From assembly GCA_964654135.1 (NCBI GenBank), contig CAZZHV010000049.1, positions 1 through 7,261 on the forward strand: DNA of 7,261 nucleotides, read 5' to 3'. The DNA is from CAMLQK01 sp964654135. GTDB lineage: Bacteria; Patescibacteriota; Saccharimonadia; Saccharimonadales; UBA4665. The notes under the pieces were generated by a model. It searched no databases, had not been told where the DNA came from, and worked only from the letters and a program-made list of their open reading frames with translations. Positions within the stretch are counted from its first letter, which is position 1, and every line of letters begins with the position of its first letter. The position numbers were made by a program, and so were the translations under genes. Of this stretch, positions 1-5,705 are shown piece after piece.

Positions 1-193
1 TCTCCTTCGTAAGTTGTTCGCCCAAGACGGTCAACATACGTGCCAAGTCTTTGCGTTTGTGACGAATTACACGAACGTTCTGTACTTCACCAGTAGTCAA
101 ACGACGCTTTAATTCAGCGATTTCTTCGCGCAATTTCGTACTTTCAGCGGTTAAATCAGCAGTTGAAAGTTTGCGGATATCAGCGATCTTCAT
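1..193 (-). CDS. rpmC: 50S ribosomal protein L29 (uL29), 3' end cut by window edge
   Basis: Small helical protein of the large subunit, near the peptide exit tunnel, where L29 together with L23 forms the docking area for nascent-chain factors. The reading frame opens with ATG at 193-191 (MKIADIRKLSTADL) and runs without a stop to the window edge, giving 64 visible residues; the family is usually 60-70 residues, so only a few codons should be missing. The two-helix pattern is visible: a charged first helix (STKLREEIAELKRRL) and the family-typical basic stretch NVRVIRHKRKDLARML. The start lies 1 bp after the L16 stop (TAA-T-ATG) and is preceded by a strong GGAGGAGG Shine-Dalgarno that lies inside the last L16 codons, so translation is probably coupled to rplP. 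The identification is secure; the C-terminus cannot be seen. Confidence 0.93.
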   Translation of the reverse strand, partial: MKIADIRKLSTADLTAESTKLREEIAELKRRLTTGEVQNVRVIRHKRKDLARMLTVLGEQLTKE

Positions 194-194
194 A

Positions 195-608
195 TTACGC
201 CTCCTCCTTCACTAAGAATTTTGTCTTAACAGGGAGTTTGTGAGCTGCGAGACGCATAGCTTCGCGGGCAGTTTCTTCGCTAACACCTTGCATTTCGAAC
301 AAGATGGTACCAGGCTTAACCTTGGCAACGAAGAACTCTGGGTTACCCTTACCTGAACCCATTTTCACGTCTTGTGGCTTACGAGTCACAGGAGTGTGTG
401 GGAAGATACGGATCCAGATTTTACCGCCACGCTTGATGTAGCGAGTCATAGCCTGACGAGAGGCTTCGATTTGGCGAGAGGTGATGCGCTCGTGGCCTTG
501 AGCCTGAAGCGCAAATTCACCAAAAGAAATGTAGTTGCCGCTTGTAGCTACGCCGCGGATTTTACCCTTGCGTACCTTGCGGAACTTAGTTCGTTTAGGA
601 ATTAACAT
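195..608 (-). CDS. rplP: 50S ribosomal protein L16 (uL16)
   Basis: Late-assembling large-subunit protein at the base of the central protuberance that contacts A-site tRNA. It is 137 aa, essentially the normal bacterial length (about 136). Family signatures are present in order: MLIPKRTKFRKVRKGKIRG at the N-terminus, the block GGKIWIRIFPHTPVTRKP (61-78), the loop MGSGKG (83-88) and KPGTILFEM. The residue just before MGSGKG is Lys82, where E. coli L16 has Arg81, the arginine hydroxylated by YcfD; that modification therefore seems not to apply here (inference). The ATG at 608-606 shares one base with the S3 stop (TAATG), and a GGGGAGG Shine-Dalgarno sits within the S3 C-terminal codons, indicating coupled translation. 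It ends VKEEA, with codons that supply the Shine-Dalgarno for rpmC. Confidence 0.98.
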   Translation of the reverse strand: MLIPKRTKFRKVRKGKIRGVATSGNYISFGEFALQAQGHERITSRQIEASRQAMTRYIKRGGKIWIRIFPHTPVTRKPQDVKMGSGKGNPEFFVAKVKPGTILFEMQGVSEETAREAMRLAAHKLPVKTKFLVKEEA

Positions 609-1240
609 TACTTAGCCTCCCCTTTGTAGATCCAAACCTTAACACCGATAATACCGGCTTGTGTCTTGGCAGGAATCTGTGCGTAGTCAATGTCAGCACG
701 AAGAGTGTGAAGTGGTACTGAACCAGCAACTTCTTTTTCGCGGCGTGACATTTCAGCGCCATTCAATCGGCCAGCAACTTCGATACGGATACCGAGAGCA
801 CCTGAGCGCATAGTGTTTGCTGCAGATGACTTGATAGCGCGACGGAAGTTCATGCGACGCTCGAGCTGGTGTGCGATATTCTCGGCAACCAACTTAGCGT
901 AGAGCTCTGGCTTCTTGATTTCTTCGATGTTAACACGAGTTGGGATACCATAGATTTTCTCGATAGTAGCCTTCAACTCTTGTGCGCCTGAACCACCGCG
1001 ACCGATCACTACACCAGCCTTAGCGGTTGTGATAGTAACAGTTACGAGGTTTGGAGAACGCTCAATGTCAACTTTGTTGATCGCAGCGCGTGAACCAAGT
1101 TTGTTTTGGATCATACGGCGAACTTGAAGGTCGTTAGCCAAGTACATTGCGTACTCGCGCTTACCACCTACGAACCATTTGCTGCGCCAGTCTTTGTTGA
1201 CCTGGAGGCGCATGCTAATTGGATTTACTTTTTGTCCCAT
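608..1240 (-). CDS. rpsC: 30S ribosomal protein S3 (uS3)
   Basis: Small-subunit head protein at the mRNA entry site, contributing to mRNA binding and unwinding. The protein is 210 aa, about 20 shorter than E. coli S3 (233), with the missing part at the C-terminus. The N-terminal signature MGQKVNPISMRL is present. A type II KH RNA-binding domain follows with its GxxG loop as GRGG at residues 80-83 (VVIGRGGSGAQELKATI). The C-terminal domain carries the conserved block GIRIEVAGRLNGAEMSRREK and the tail GIIGVKVWIYKGE. The gene starts 1 bp after the L22 stop, with a GGAGG Shine-Dalgarno inside the L22 3' end, and its stop overlaps the rplP start (TAATG). The shorter tail resembles compact S3 forms in reduced genomes (inference). 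Confidence 0.98.
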   Translation of the reverse strand: MGQKVNPISMRLQVNKDWRSKWFVGGKREYAMYLANDLQVRRMIQNKLGSRAAINKVDIERSPNLVTVTITTAKAGVVIGRGGSGAQELKATIEKIYGIPTRVNIEEIKKPELYAKLVAENIAHQLERRMNFRRAIKSSAANTMRSGALGIRIEVAGRLNGAEMSRREKEVAGSVPLHTLRADIDYAQIPAKTQAGIIGVKVWIYKGEAK

Positions 1241-1241
1241 A

Positions 1242-1610
1242 TTATTTAGCCTCCTTCTCAGCCTTCTTGGCTACACGGGCTTCACCATCAACGATAACGG
1301 TAATGTGTGAAGTACGGCGCTGGAATGGCAATGCACGACCGTGTGCTGCAGGACGGAAACGCTTAAGGCGTGGGCCAGGCGTAACAGTAATAGCAACGAT
1401 CTGCAATGTGTCAGGCTTAATGTTATGGTTGTGATCAGCGTTAGCTTTAGCGCTAAGAATAGTCTTCTTAACGGCAGTAGCTGAACGACGTGGGGTGTGC
1501 TCGAGGATTGTAAGTGCATCAGCAACAGTACGACCACGAACAAGGCTGGCTACAACGCCAACTTTGCGAGGGCTCATGTGAACGCCTCTTGCGATTGCTT
1601 TAACTGCCAT
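1242..1610 (-). CDS. rplV: 50S ribosomal protein L22 (uL22)
   Basis: Early-assembling 23S-binding protein whose long beta-hairpin lines the peptide exit tunnel and forms part of the macrolide-sensitive constriction. It is 122 aa against about 110 in E. coli; the extra length is a charged C-terminal tail (EARVAKKAEKEAK). Visible family blocks are SPRKVGVVASLVRGR (13-27), the helix RRSATAVKKTILSAKANADHN, and the extended hairpin beginning TPGPRLKRFRPAAHGRA (77-93) and ending RRTSHITVIV. The ATG lies 2 bp after the S19 stop (TAG-TC-ATG). The upstream purine run here is weaker than at the other junctions (AAGAAG within the S19 tail codons), so initiation may rely on coupling to rpsS. The 3' end encodes KEAK and carries the Shine-Dalgarno for rpsC. 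Confidence 0.98.
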   Translation of the reverse strand: MAVKAIARGVHMSPRKVGVVASLVRGRTVADALTILEHTPRRSATAVKKTILSAKANADHNHNIKPDTLQIVAITVTPGPRLKRFRPAAHGRALPFQRRTSHITVIVDGEARVAKKAEKEAK

Positions 1611-1612
1611 GA

Positions 1613-1888
1613 CTACTTCTTACCCTTTGCTAATTTACCACCGTGAGTGCGGAACTTACGGGTTGGTGAAAATTCACCAAGTTTGTGACCGACCATGTTT
1701 TCAGTAACGAATACTGGAACGTGGACTTTACCGTTGTGCACAGCGAAAGTGCGGCCAACGAACTCTGGAGCAATAGTGCTCGCGCGAGCCCAAGTCTTGA
1801 TGATGGTGCGGTCCTCGGCGCCTAGAGCTGCTACTTTTTTAGCGAGCTTAGGGTCGATAAATGGTCCTTTTTTCAGTGAACGACTCAT
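1613..1888 (-). CDS. rpsS: 30S ribosomal protein S19 (uS19)
   Basis: Small-subunit head protein that binds 16S rRNA with S13 and takes part in the intersubunit bridge region. At 91 aa it is the standard length. The N-terminal signature SRSLKKGPF (2-10), the central KTWARASTIAPEFVGRTFAVHNG and the C-terminal signature VGHKLGEFSPTRKFRTH (66-82) are all conserved. It sits 11 bp downstream of rplB, the widest gap inside the ribosomal cluster, with AAGG and TAGG runs in that gap serving as a modest Shine-Dalgarno. It is followed 2 bp later by rplV. It ends on TAG, whereas all the other r-protein genes whose ends are visible here end on TAA. Confidence 0.98.
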   Translation of the reverse strand: MSRSLKKGPFIDPKLAKKVAALGAEDRTIIKTWARASTIAPEFVGRTFAVHNGKVHVPVFVTENMVGHKLGEFSPTRKFRTHGGKLAKGKK

Positions 1889-1903
1889 TATAACCTACCT
1901 TAC
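1889..1903 (-). promoter_or_regulatory. Ribosome binding region of rpsS
   Basis: On the minus strand this reads GTAAGGTAGGTTATA directly before the rpsS ATG. It is the only junction in the cluster with real intergenic space (11 bp). Its Shine-Dalgarno-like AAGG/TAGG runs are weaker than the GGAGG cores elsewhere, which may set a different translation level for S19. Confidence 0.5.
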
Positions 1904-2736
1904 TTTCTCTTGGCCGCGTGACGGCTTCTTACGATAAATTGACTAGTGTTCTTGCGGCGACGAGTCTTGAACCCAAGGGTCTTCTGACCCCATGGAGTAC
2001 GAGGCGCCTTAGCCATACGGTGACGACCACCGTCACCACCACCGTGTGGGTGATCTACGGCGTTCATTACAACACCACGCACACCAGGGCGCTTACCCAA
2101 GTGGCGTGAACGACCAGCTTTACCGATTTTAACGTTCTGGTGCTGTTCGTTGCCGATAACACCAAGTGATGCAGTACATTCGAGGTTAACGAGACGTACT
2201 TCACCACTAGGGAGGCGTACTTGAGCGTATTCGCCTTCCTTGGCCATAAGCTGTGCGCTGTTACCAGCTGCACGAACCATTTGCGCGCCACGGCCTGGCT
2301 GAAGTTCGATAGCGTGAATAGTGCTACCTACTGGGATGCTCTTAAGTGGAAGACGGTTACCAGCTTCGATTGGAGCTTCTTCACCACTGGTGATAGTCTG
2401 GCCAATCTGCATACCCTTGCTAGCAAGGATGTAGTGGTAGGTGCCGTTAGCTTCTTTAATACGAGCGATACGAGCTGAGCGGTTTGGGTCATACTCAATG
2501 TGTTCGATGGTAGCGGTCAGTCCTGCTAGCATCTTGAAGTCTACCAAACGATAGAACTTGCGTGCTCCACCACCGCGGTGACGGGTAGTGATACGACCCT
2601 GGTTGTTGCGACCGTTAGTGCGGCGCTTAGCAACCAAGAGTGAACGTACTGGATTCTTAGTAGTAATCTCAGCAGTATCCTGGCTGGTCATGCCACGGCG
2701 GCCAGGAGTGGTAGGCTTATATGCTTTAATCGCCAT
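1900..2736 (-). CDS. rplB: 50S ribosomal protein L2 (uL2)
   Basis: Primary 23S rRNA-binding protein, needed for subunit association and located near the peptidyl-transferase centre. It is 278 aa (E. coli 273). Recognisable parts in order: the N-terminal KPTTPGRRG, the RNA-binding block GRNNQGRITTRHRGGGARKFYR, an OB-fold half (VDFKMLAGLTATIEHIEYDPNRSARIA, residues 66 on), an SH3-like half (PVGSTIHAIELQPGRGAQMVRAAG), and the C-terminal core NAVDHPHGGG with the conserved histidine at 229 and the GGG at 232-234. The segment after GGG (DGGRHRMAKAPRTPWGQ) has the usual length but differs from the common EGR-type sequence. The ATG overlaps the L23 stop (TAATG) with AAGGAG upstream inside the rplW coding sequence, indicating translational coupling. 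Confidence 0.98.
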   Translation of the reverse strand: MAIKAYKPTTPGRRGMTSQDTAEITTKNPVRSLLVAKRRTNGRNNQGRITTRHRGGGARKFYRLVDFKMLAGLTATIEHIEYDPNRSARIARIKEANGTYHYILASKGMQIGQTITSGEEAPIEAGNRLPLKSIPVGSTIHAIELQPGRGAQMVRAAGNSAQLMAKEGEYAQVRLPSGEVRLVNLECTASLGVIGNEQHQNVKIGKAGRSRHLGKRPGVRGVVMNAVDHPHGGGDGGRHRMAKAPRTPWGQKTLGFKTRRRKNTSQFIVRSRHAAKRK

Positions 2737-3056
2737 TACTTAGTCTCCTTTGCGTCTTCTGCGACGTCGAAGATAGCAAGCTTGTCGCCCTCTTTGAGAG
2801 TAACGTATGCTTTCTTGATGTCAGAGCGCTTACCAGCGGTTGGGCGACCACCCTTACGGACGGTGCGCTTAGCCTTACCCTTAACGTTAATGATATTAAC
2901 GGTTTCGACAGTAACGTCGAACTGGGCTTCTACTGCGCGAGCTACGGTGTGCTTGGTTGCGTCACCAGGAACCTGGAAGGCGTAGGTGTTGCTAGCAAGG
3001 CTAAGACCGTAAGTCTTTTCGCTTAGACGAGGCTTGAGGATCATTTCCTTATCCAT
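2736..3056 (-). CDS. rplW: 50S ribosomal protein L23 (uL23)
   Basis: Large-subunit protein at the peptide exit tunnel opening; in bacteria it is the main docking site for trigger factor and SRP. The length is 106 aa (family about 95-100). The N-terminal signature KPRLSEKTY (8-16), the region TVARAVEAQFDVTVETVNIINVKGK and the basic loop KRTVRKGGRPTAGKRSDIKKAYVTL are typical of uL23. Both ends are TAATG overlaps, with rplD upstream and rplB downstream. The C-terminal AKETK is identical to that of L4 upstream, because both 3' ends encode the AAGGAG Shine-Dalgarno for the next gene. Confidence 0.98.
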   Translation of the reverse strand: MDKEMILKPRLSEKTYGLSLASNTYAFQVPGDATKHTVARAVEAQFDVTVETVNIINVKGKAKRTVRKGGRPTAGKRSDIKKAYVTLKEGDKLAIFDVAEDAKETK

Positions 3057-3721
3057 TATTTAGTCTCCTTAGCTGGAGCTGCAGGAGCAGCTTTGCCGAG
3101 CCATTCGTGAACGAGTTCGAGAGCTGGCTTGCTGATTACGATGGTGTCGCTATTAAGGATGTCGTAAACGTTCAAGTATTGAGCGTGTACTACCTTAATG
3201 CCTTTGAGGTTGCGAGTTGCGCGATCAGACATGTTGTCTTTAACGTCAGTTACGAGGAGGATAGAACCCTTAGCGTCAATCTTCTTGAGGAAGTCAACAG
3301 TGGTCTTTACCTTACCGTCGAAGTTGATAGTTTCAACAACCTTGATCTCACCTTCGCTAGCTGCAAGGCTAAGTGCCTGGCGGATTGCCTGGCGCTTTGC
3401 AGTTACGTGCATCTTCTTGGTGTAGTTTTCGTTGCCGGTTGGACCGAATACGATACCACCACCACGCCAGATTGGGTTACGGGTTGAACCGAAACGTGCA
3501 CGGCCAGTACCCTTCTGCTTCCATGGCTTCTTACCACCACCACGTACGAGACCACGAGTCTTTACAACTGCGAGGTTTTCGCGACCGTTAGCCAAGTATG
3601 CTACGTACGCAAGCTTCAAGAGCTCATGGTTTTCTGGCATAACACCGAAAACTTCTGAGTCAAGCTTAGCTGCAGCAGTAGCCTTAGCGCCGCTCTTAGT
3701 GTATGTTGCTACGCTTGCCAT
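3056..3721 (-). CDS. rplD: 50S ribosomal protein L4 (uL4)
   Basis: 23S-binding protein whose extended loop reaches the exit tunnel; in E. coli L4 also represses its own S10 operon by binding the leader RNA. It is 221 aa (E. coli 201). The tunnel loop is well conserved at about residues 57-93 (GLVRGGGKKPWKQKGTGRAR onward to RGGGIVFGP). The C-terminal globular part includes SILLVTDVKDN, RNLKGIKVVHAQYLNVYDIL and the final strand with TIVISKPALELVHEWL. It ends in an Ala/Pro-rich tail GKAAPAAPAKETK. The ATG overlaps the L3 stop (TAATG) and has a perfect AGGAGG 8 nt upstream. Whether it binds the leader found upstream of rplC is an open question; the context makes it the first candidate (inference). 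Confidence 0.98.
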   Translation of the reverse strand: MASVATYTKSGAKATAAAKLDSEVFGVMPENHELLKLAYVAYLANGRENLAVVKTRGLVRGGGKKPWKQKGTGRARFGSTRNPIWRGGGIVFGPTGNENYTKKMHVTAKRQAIRQALSLAASEGEIKVVETINFDGKVKTTVDFLKKIDAKGSILLVTDVKDNMSDRATRNLKGIKVVHAQYLNVYDILNSDTIVISKPALELVHEWLGKAAPAAPAKETK

Positions 3722-4338
3722 TATTTCGCCTCCTTGATGATGACGATGCCCTTGCGTGGACCTGGAACAGCGCCGGTAACGCCGATGACGCCATTTTCTG
3801 TGTCAATCAAAGCAACCTTCAAGTTTTGAACGGTTACTTGTTCGTGACCCATTTGACCTGCCATCTTCTTACCCTTGAAAATCTTCTGTGGGTACATAGA
3901 ACCGATTGAACCAGGACGGCGGTATGAGCGGCCACCGTGAGTCTTACGACCGCGGTGGAAGTTGTGGCGCTTGATAGTACCAGCCCAACCCTTACCTTTG
4001 CTTGTGCCTGTTACGTCGATTTCGTCACCAACTGAAAAGACCTCTGGATTGATAGATTCACCAACCTTGAGGTCTTCAGTGATTTCGTCAACACGAAACT
4101 CACGGACAATCTTTGGCATAATGCCGGCGGCTTTAAAGTGACCTTGCTGTGCTTTGGCCACACGTTGTTCTTTTGCTTCCTCAAAACCAAGCTGTACAGC
4201 TTTGTAGCCGTCTACTTCTGTGGTCTTGACTTGCGTGATTACGCAAGGACTAGCGGAAAGCAAGGTTACAGCTTGAACGGTACCGTCTTCAGCGATGGTA
4301 CTGGTCATGCCTACCTTTCGAGTGATTAATGCTTTCAT
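3721..4338 (-). CDS. rplC: 50S ribosomal protein L3 (uL3)
   Basis: Early 23S-binding protein whose extension reaches the peptidyl-transferase centre. The protein is 205 aa, close to E. coli (209). Family blocks: start MKALITRKVGMT, GTSKGKGWAGTIKRHNF (111-127), HGGRSYRRPGSIG (134-146), KIFKGKKMAGQMG (152-164) with Gln162 corresponding to the glutamine that is N-methylated in E. coli L3, and VTVQNLKV. The start ATG at 4338-4336 is preceded by GGAG at a 5-nt spacing. Here it is the first gene of its transcription unit: rpsJ, normally immediately upstream, lies 2.9 kb away behind a terminator, and a good promoter is found at about 4502-4531. Its stop overlaps the rplD start (TAATG). Confidence 0.98.
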   Translation of the reverse strand: MKALITRKVGMTSTIAEDGTVQAVTLLSASPCVITQVKTTEVDGYKAVQLGFEEAKEQRVAKAQQGHFKAAGIMPKIVREFRVDEITEDLKVGESINPEVFSVGDEIDVTGTSKGKGWAGTIKRHNFHRGRKTHGGRSYRRPGSIGSMYPQKIFKGKKMAGQMGHEQVTVQNLKVALIDTENGVIGVTGAVPGPRKGIVIIKEAK

Positions 4339-4364
4339 AGTGTCTCCAGATAGAGTCTTGGTGC

Positions 4365-4375
4365 TCCACCTCTGT
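4365..4375 (-). repeat. Leader repeat ACAGAGGTRGA, copy 2
   Basis: The minus strand reads ACAGAGGTGGA, a 10/11 match to the copy at 4437-4447. The element overlaps the small perfect hairpin GGTG-GAG-CACC (4370-4360), about 20 nt upstream of the rplC start codon. Chance recurrence cannot be excluded at this length. Confidence 0.45.
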
Positions 4376-4436
4376 ATTACCCTGCCGCCTCGTTCACCTT
4401 TATGCGCTGCATAAAAATGCTCGGCTCCGGGTGGTT

Positions 4437-4447
4437 TCTACCTCTGT
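4437..4447 (-). repeat. Leader repeat ACAGAGGTRGA, copy 1
   Basis: The minus strand reads ACAGAGGTAGA, starting exactly 72 nt upstream of the second copy in the rplC leader. As in copy 2, the element leads into a short hairpin (GGT-AGAA-ACC, 4442-4433). The shared 5' flank plus hairpin arrangement suggests a duplicated binding element (inference). Confidence 0.45.
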
Positions 4448-4501
4448 TAAGAGTTCTGACCTTCCCAAATAACCAAGTACAGGAATTTGTTATACCGTTA
4501 C

Positions 4502-4531
4502 AGTGTAGCACTTCTCTCCACCCCTTGTCAA
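4502..4531 (-). promoter_or_regulatory. Sigma-70-type promoter of the rplC operon
   Basis: On the minus strand a perfect -35 TTGACA (4531-4526) is followed after 18 bp by TACACT (4507-4502), which is preceded by TGC, giving an extended -10 (TGCTACACT). The expected start of transcription is near 4495. This supports rplC through rpmC being transcribed independently of rpsJ. No other promoter of similar quality was noticed between the 248-aa gene and rplC. Confidence 0.75.
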
Positions 4532-4533
4532 TA

Positions 4534-4549
4534 TGTAGACTATTCTACA
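4534..4549. repeat. Interrupted palindrome abutting the rplC -35 box
   Basis: The sequence TGTAGA-CTAT-TCTACA is a perfect 6-bp inverted repeat with a 4-bp centre. Its edge lies only 2 bp from the -35 hexamer of the rplC promoter, on the upstream side. It is not followed by a T-run on either strand, so it is a poor terminator candidate for the 248-aa gene ending at 4571. The position fits an operator or activator site, but there is no direct evidence. Confidence 0.45.
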
Positions 4550-4570
4550 CCACCAGCCTACTACATCGAA

Positions 4571-5317
4571 TCATTTGAGAACAAATTTTCCTAAAAGTTG
4601 CGTCGTCACATCATAAGGGTCGCCATAGAGATCAGCTTCCAATAGTTCACTGGTCGGCCCTTCTGGCTTCTGGCGTGAGACTTTGATTCTACCTATCTCC
4701 GGACGCCACCACACTTCCAAACCTGGGACGAGATAAAAGAGCATCATACGCTGCTCAGGAGTGAAGGTGTACAGAGTCTTGCCTTCGTGCCGGGGATTGT
4801 CGACATGGTCTAGTGAGATGCTCATGTCTAACGAACCATAACAGAATGTGCTCGCGGCGACAAAACCGGCTGCATTTTCTGAACCATCCTCACCCATAGG
4901 GACTCTTGCGTTTTGGGCATAAAAGGCTTGAAACGGTAGGTCCCCAGTCGTCAAGTTGGCTGCAAAGGGCTTAAGAGCACTGTACTCTCTCCGAGGCATC
5001 TGGTTTGCTGCGGCGCTAAAATCAATAAATACATCGCTCAAAGCTGAGGCGCACATCCAGGCATAAGTCAGTGCCGCACCGCGTACCACCGGACTATAAG
5101 AGGGCTCACTCTCTGTGAGCCGAGCCTCGCTTTGCTCTAGGACATCCCGAACAGGAGTATCATCAAGAGTCATCTTACATTCCCACCACGCAACATCGCC
5201 AGTTATGTTCATCGTCTTTGAATGATCGTGGATATGGATTTCGTGAGGTGCAGTAGCTAAGTTACCGCACAACGCTTCATCCTCGAAAATAGGTGATTCT
5301 TGCGGTACATGCTCCAT
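4571..5317 (-). CDS. Hypothetical protein, 248 aa, acidic and apparently soluble
   Basis: I do not recognise this family. The frame is open for 248 codons and ends on TGA. No signal peptide or clear membrane segment is seen; the moderately hydrophobic stretch around AALTYAWMCASALSDVFIDF (residues 80-100) and the TPEQRMMLFYLVPGLEVWW region look like buried core rather than membrane helices. A histidine cluster HEIHIHDH (His25, 28, 30, 32) near the N-terminus could bind a metal, but nothing confirms this. No Shine-Dalgarno precedes the ATG at 5317-5315; the upstream sequence is AT-rich with TAGTAT about 10 nt before the start. It follows the 101-aa membrane protein gene on the same strand after 32 bp, so the two may be cotranscribed. 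No terminator separates it from the rplC promoter 40 bp downstream. Composition and length support a real gene. Confidence 0.75.
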   Translation of the reverse strand: MEHVPQESPIFEDEALCGNLATAPHEIHIHDHSKTMNITGDVAWWECKMTLDDTPVRDVLEQSEARLTESEPSYSPVVRGAALTYAWMCASALSDVFIDFSAAANQMPRREYSALKPFAANLTTGDLPFQAFYAQNARVPMGEDGSENAAGFVAASTFCYGSLDMSISLDHVDNPRHEGKTLYTFTPEQRMMLFYLVPGLEVWWRPEIGRIKVSRQKPEGPTSELLEADLYGDPYDVTTQLLGKFVLK

Positions 5318-5349
5318 CTGAGCACATATACTATCACACTTTGAGCGAG

Positions 5350-5655
5350 CTAGAAGGCAATGTAGAGGCCGAATGGCGCAAAGTAACCAATGAGCATTGC
5401 TACAAGCAGCACGGCATATTCGATCTTGCGATCAATCTGGAAATGCTCGTGACTCGTAAAGAAAAGTCCTATAGCCAAGCCCATAGGTAGCGGGAGACTT
5501 AGCGTATCAGCGTGTGTTACCTTAACCCACATTGATCCGAGGATCATATAGAGCACAAGTTTAAGAAAAAAGACACTGTCGAGGTCTTGTGTAGTACTTT
5601 GACGTTTAGGTGCATGTTTATTAGTACTTTTGGATGTTTTTGTTCGTGTAGCCAT
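5350..5655 (-). CDS. Small integral membrane protein, 101 aa, function unknown
   Basis: No family recognised. The first 24 residues are hydrophilic and strongly basic (Lys/Arg/Thr/Ser-rich, KTSKSTNKHAPKRQ), followed by three hydrophobic segments at about residues 28-45 (VFFLKLVLYMILGSMW), 52-67 (LSLPLPMGLAIGLFF) and 79-101 (IEYAVLLVAMLIGYFAPFGL). By the positive-inside rule the N-terminus should be cytoplasmic and the very short C-terminus outside. The loop between the second and third helix holds SHEHFQIDRK. The start ATG at 5655-5653 has no Shine-Dalgarno, and a TAATAT box ends 5 bp before it, so the mRNA may be leaderless. It is divergent from the hydrolase gene with only 56 bp between starts and is followed after 32 bp by the 248-aa gene. 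Confidence 0.75.
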   Translation of the reverse strand: MATRTKTSKSTNKHAPKRQSTTQDLDSVFFLKLVLYMILGSMWVKVTHADTLSLPLPMGLAIGLFFTSHEHFQIDRKIEYAVLLVAMLIGYFAPFGLYIAF

Positions 5656-5660
5656 TAGCG

Positions 5661-5689
5661 ATATTAAAGCATACTTTGCATCATAAGAA
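5661..5689 (-). promoter_or_regulatory. Possible promoter of the 101-aa membrane protein gene
   Basis: The minus strand carries TAATAT (5666-5661) as a candidate -10, with a poor -35 (TTCTTA, 5689-5684) at 17 bp. The -10 ends 5 bp before the ATG, which would put the transcription start at or next to the start codon. It overlaps the divergent hydrolase promoter, so the two may interfere. The -35 is weak, hence low confidence. Confidence 0.35.
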
Positions 5690-5705
5690 CACCTTCACGT
5701 ACACT
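5676..5705 (+). promoter_or_regulatory. Candidate promoter of the alpha/beta hydrolase gene
   Basis: TTGCAT (5676-5681) and TACACT (5700-5705) are separated by 18 bp. The -10 hexamer and the spacing are the same as in the rplC promoter. The -10 ends 6 bp before the ATG at 5712, so transcription should start at about the start codon, giving a leaderless mRNA. This also argues against using the upstream in-frame TTG at 5676, which would lie in the -35 box. Confidence 0.5.

Larger units (their letters stand above)
4339..4495 (-). promoter_or_regulatory. Structured 5' leader of the rplC operon, candidate autogenous control RNA
   Basis: About 157 nt lie between the predicted transcription start (near 4495) and the rplC ATG, a long untranslated leader for such a compact region. 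Visible on the minus-strand RNA are CTCT-TAAC-AGAG, a perfect 7-bp hairpin TTTATGC-AGC-GCATAAA (4415-4399), a competing hairpin GCAT-TTTT-ATGC (4420-4409) that shares bases with it, and GGTG-GAG-CACC (4370-4360) close to the ribosome binding site. A repeated ACAGAGGTRGA element occurs twice. No U-run terminator was seen, so control, if any, would more likely be at translation. S10 operon leaders are autogenously regulated by L4 in gamma-proteobacteria; an equivalent role here is inference. Confidence 0.55.

Noticed and set aside
3107..3487. 126-codon open frame on the plus strand inside rplD, with several similar ones across the ribosomal genes
   Set aside because: It lies entirely antisense to a highly conserved ribosomal gene and has no sensible domain or ribosome binding site. 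Such shadows are expected opposite genes with biased codon use.
1..4338. Possibility of a defence system, mobile element or CRISPR array in the window
   Set aside because: The left 4.3 kb is continuous ribosomal-protein coding sequence. The right part shows no transposase, integrase, nuclease or helicase motif and no regularly spaced repeats.
4571..4573. Possible UGA recoding to glycine, as in some CPR lineages
   Set aside because: The 248-aa frame ends at this TGA and reading through gives no plausible extension. The conserved ribosomal proteins contain no in-frame TGA.
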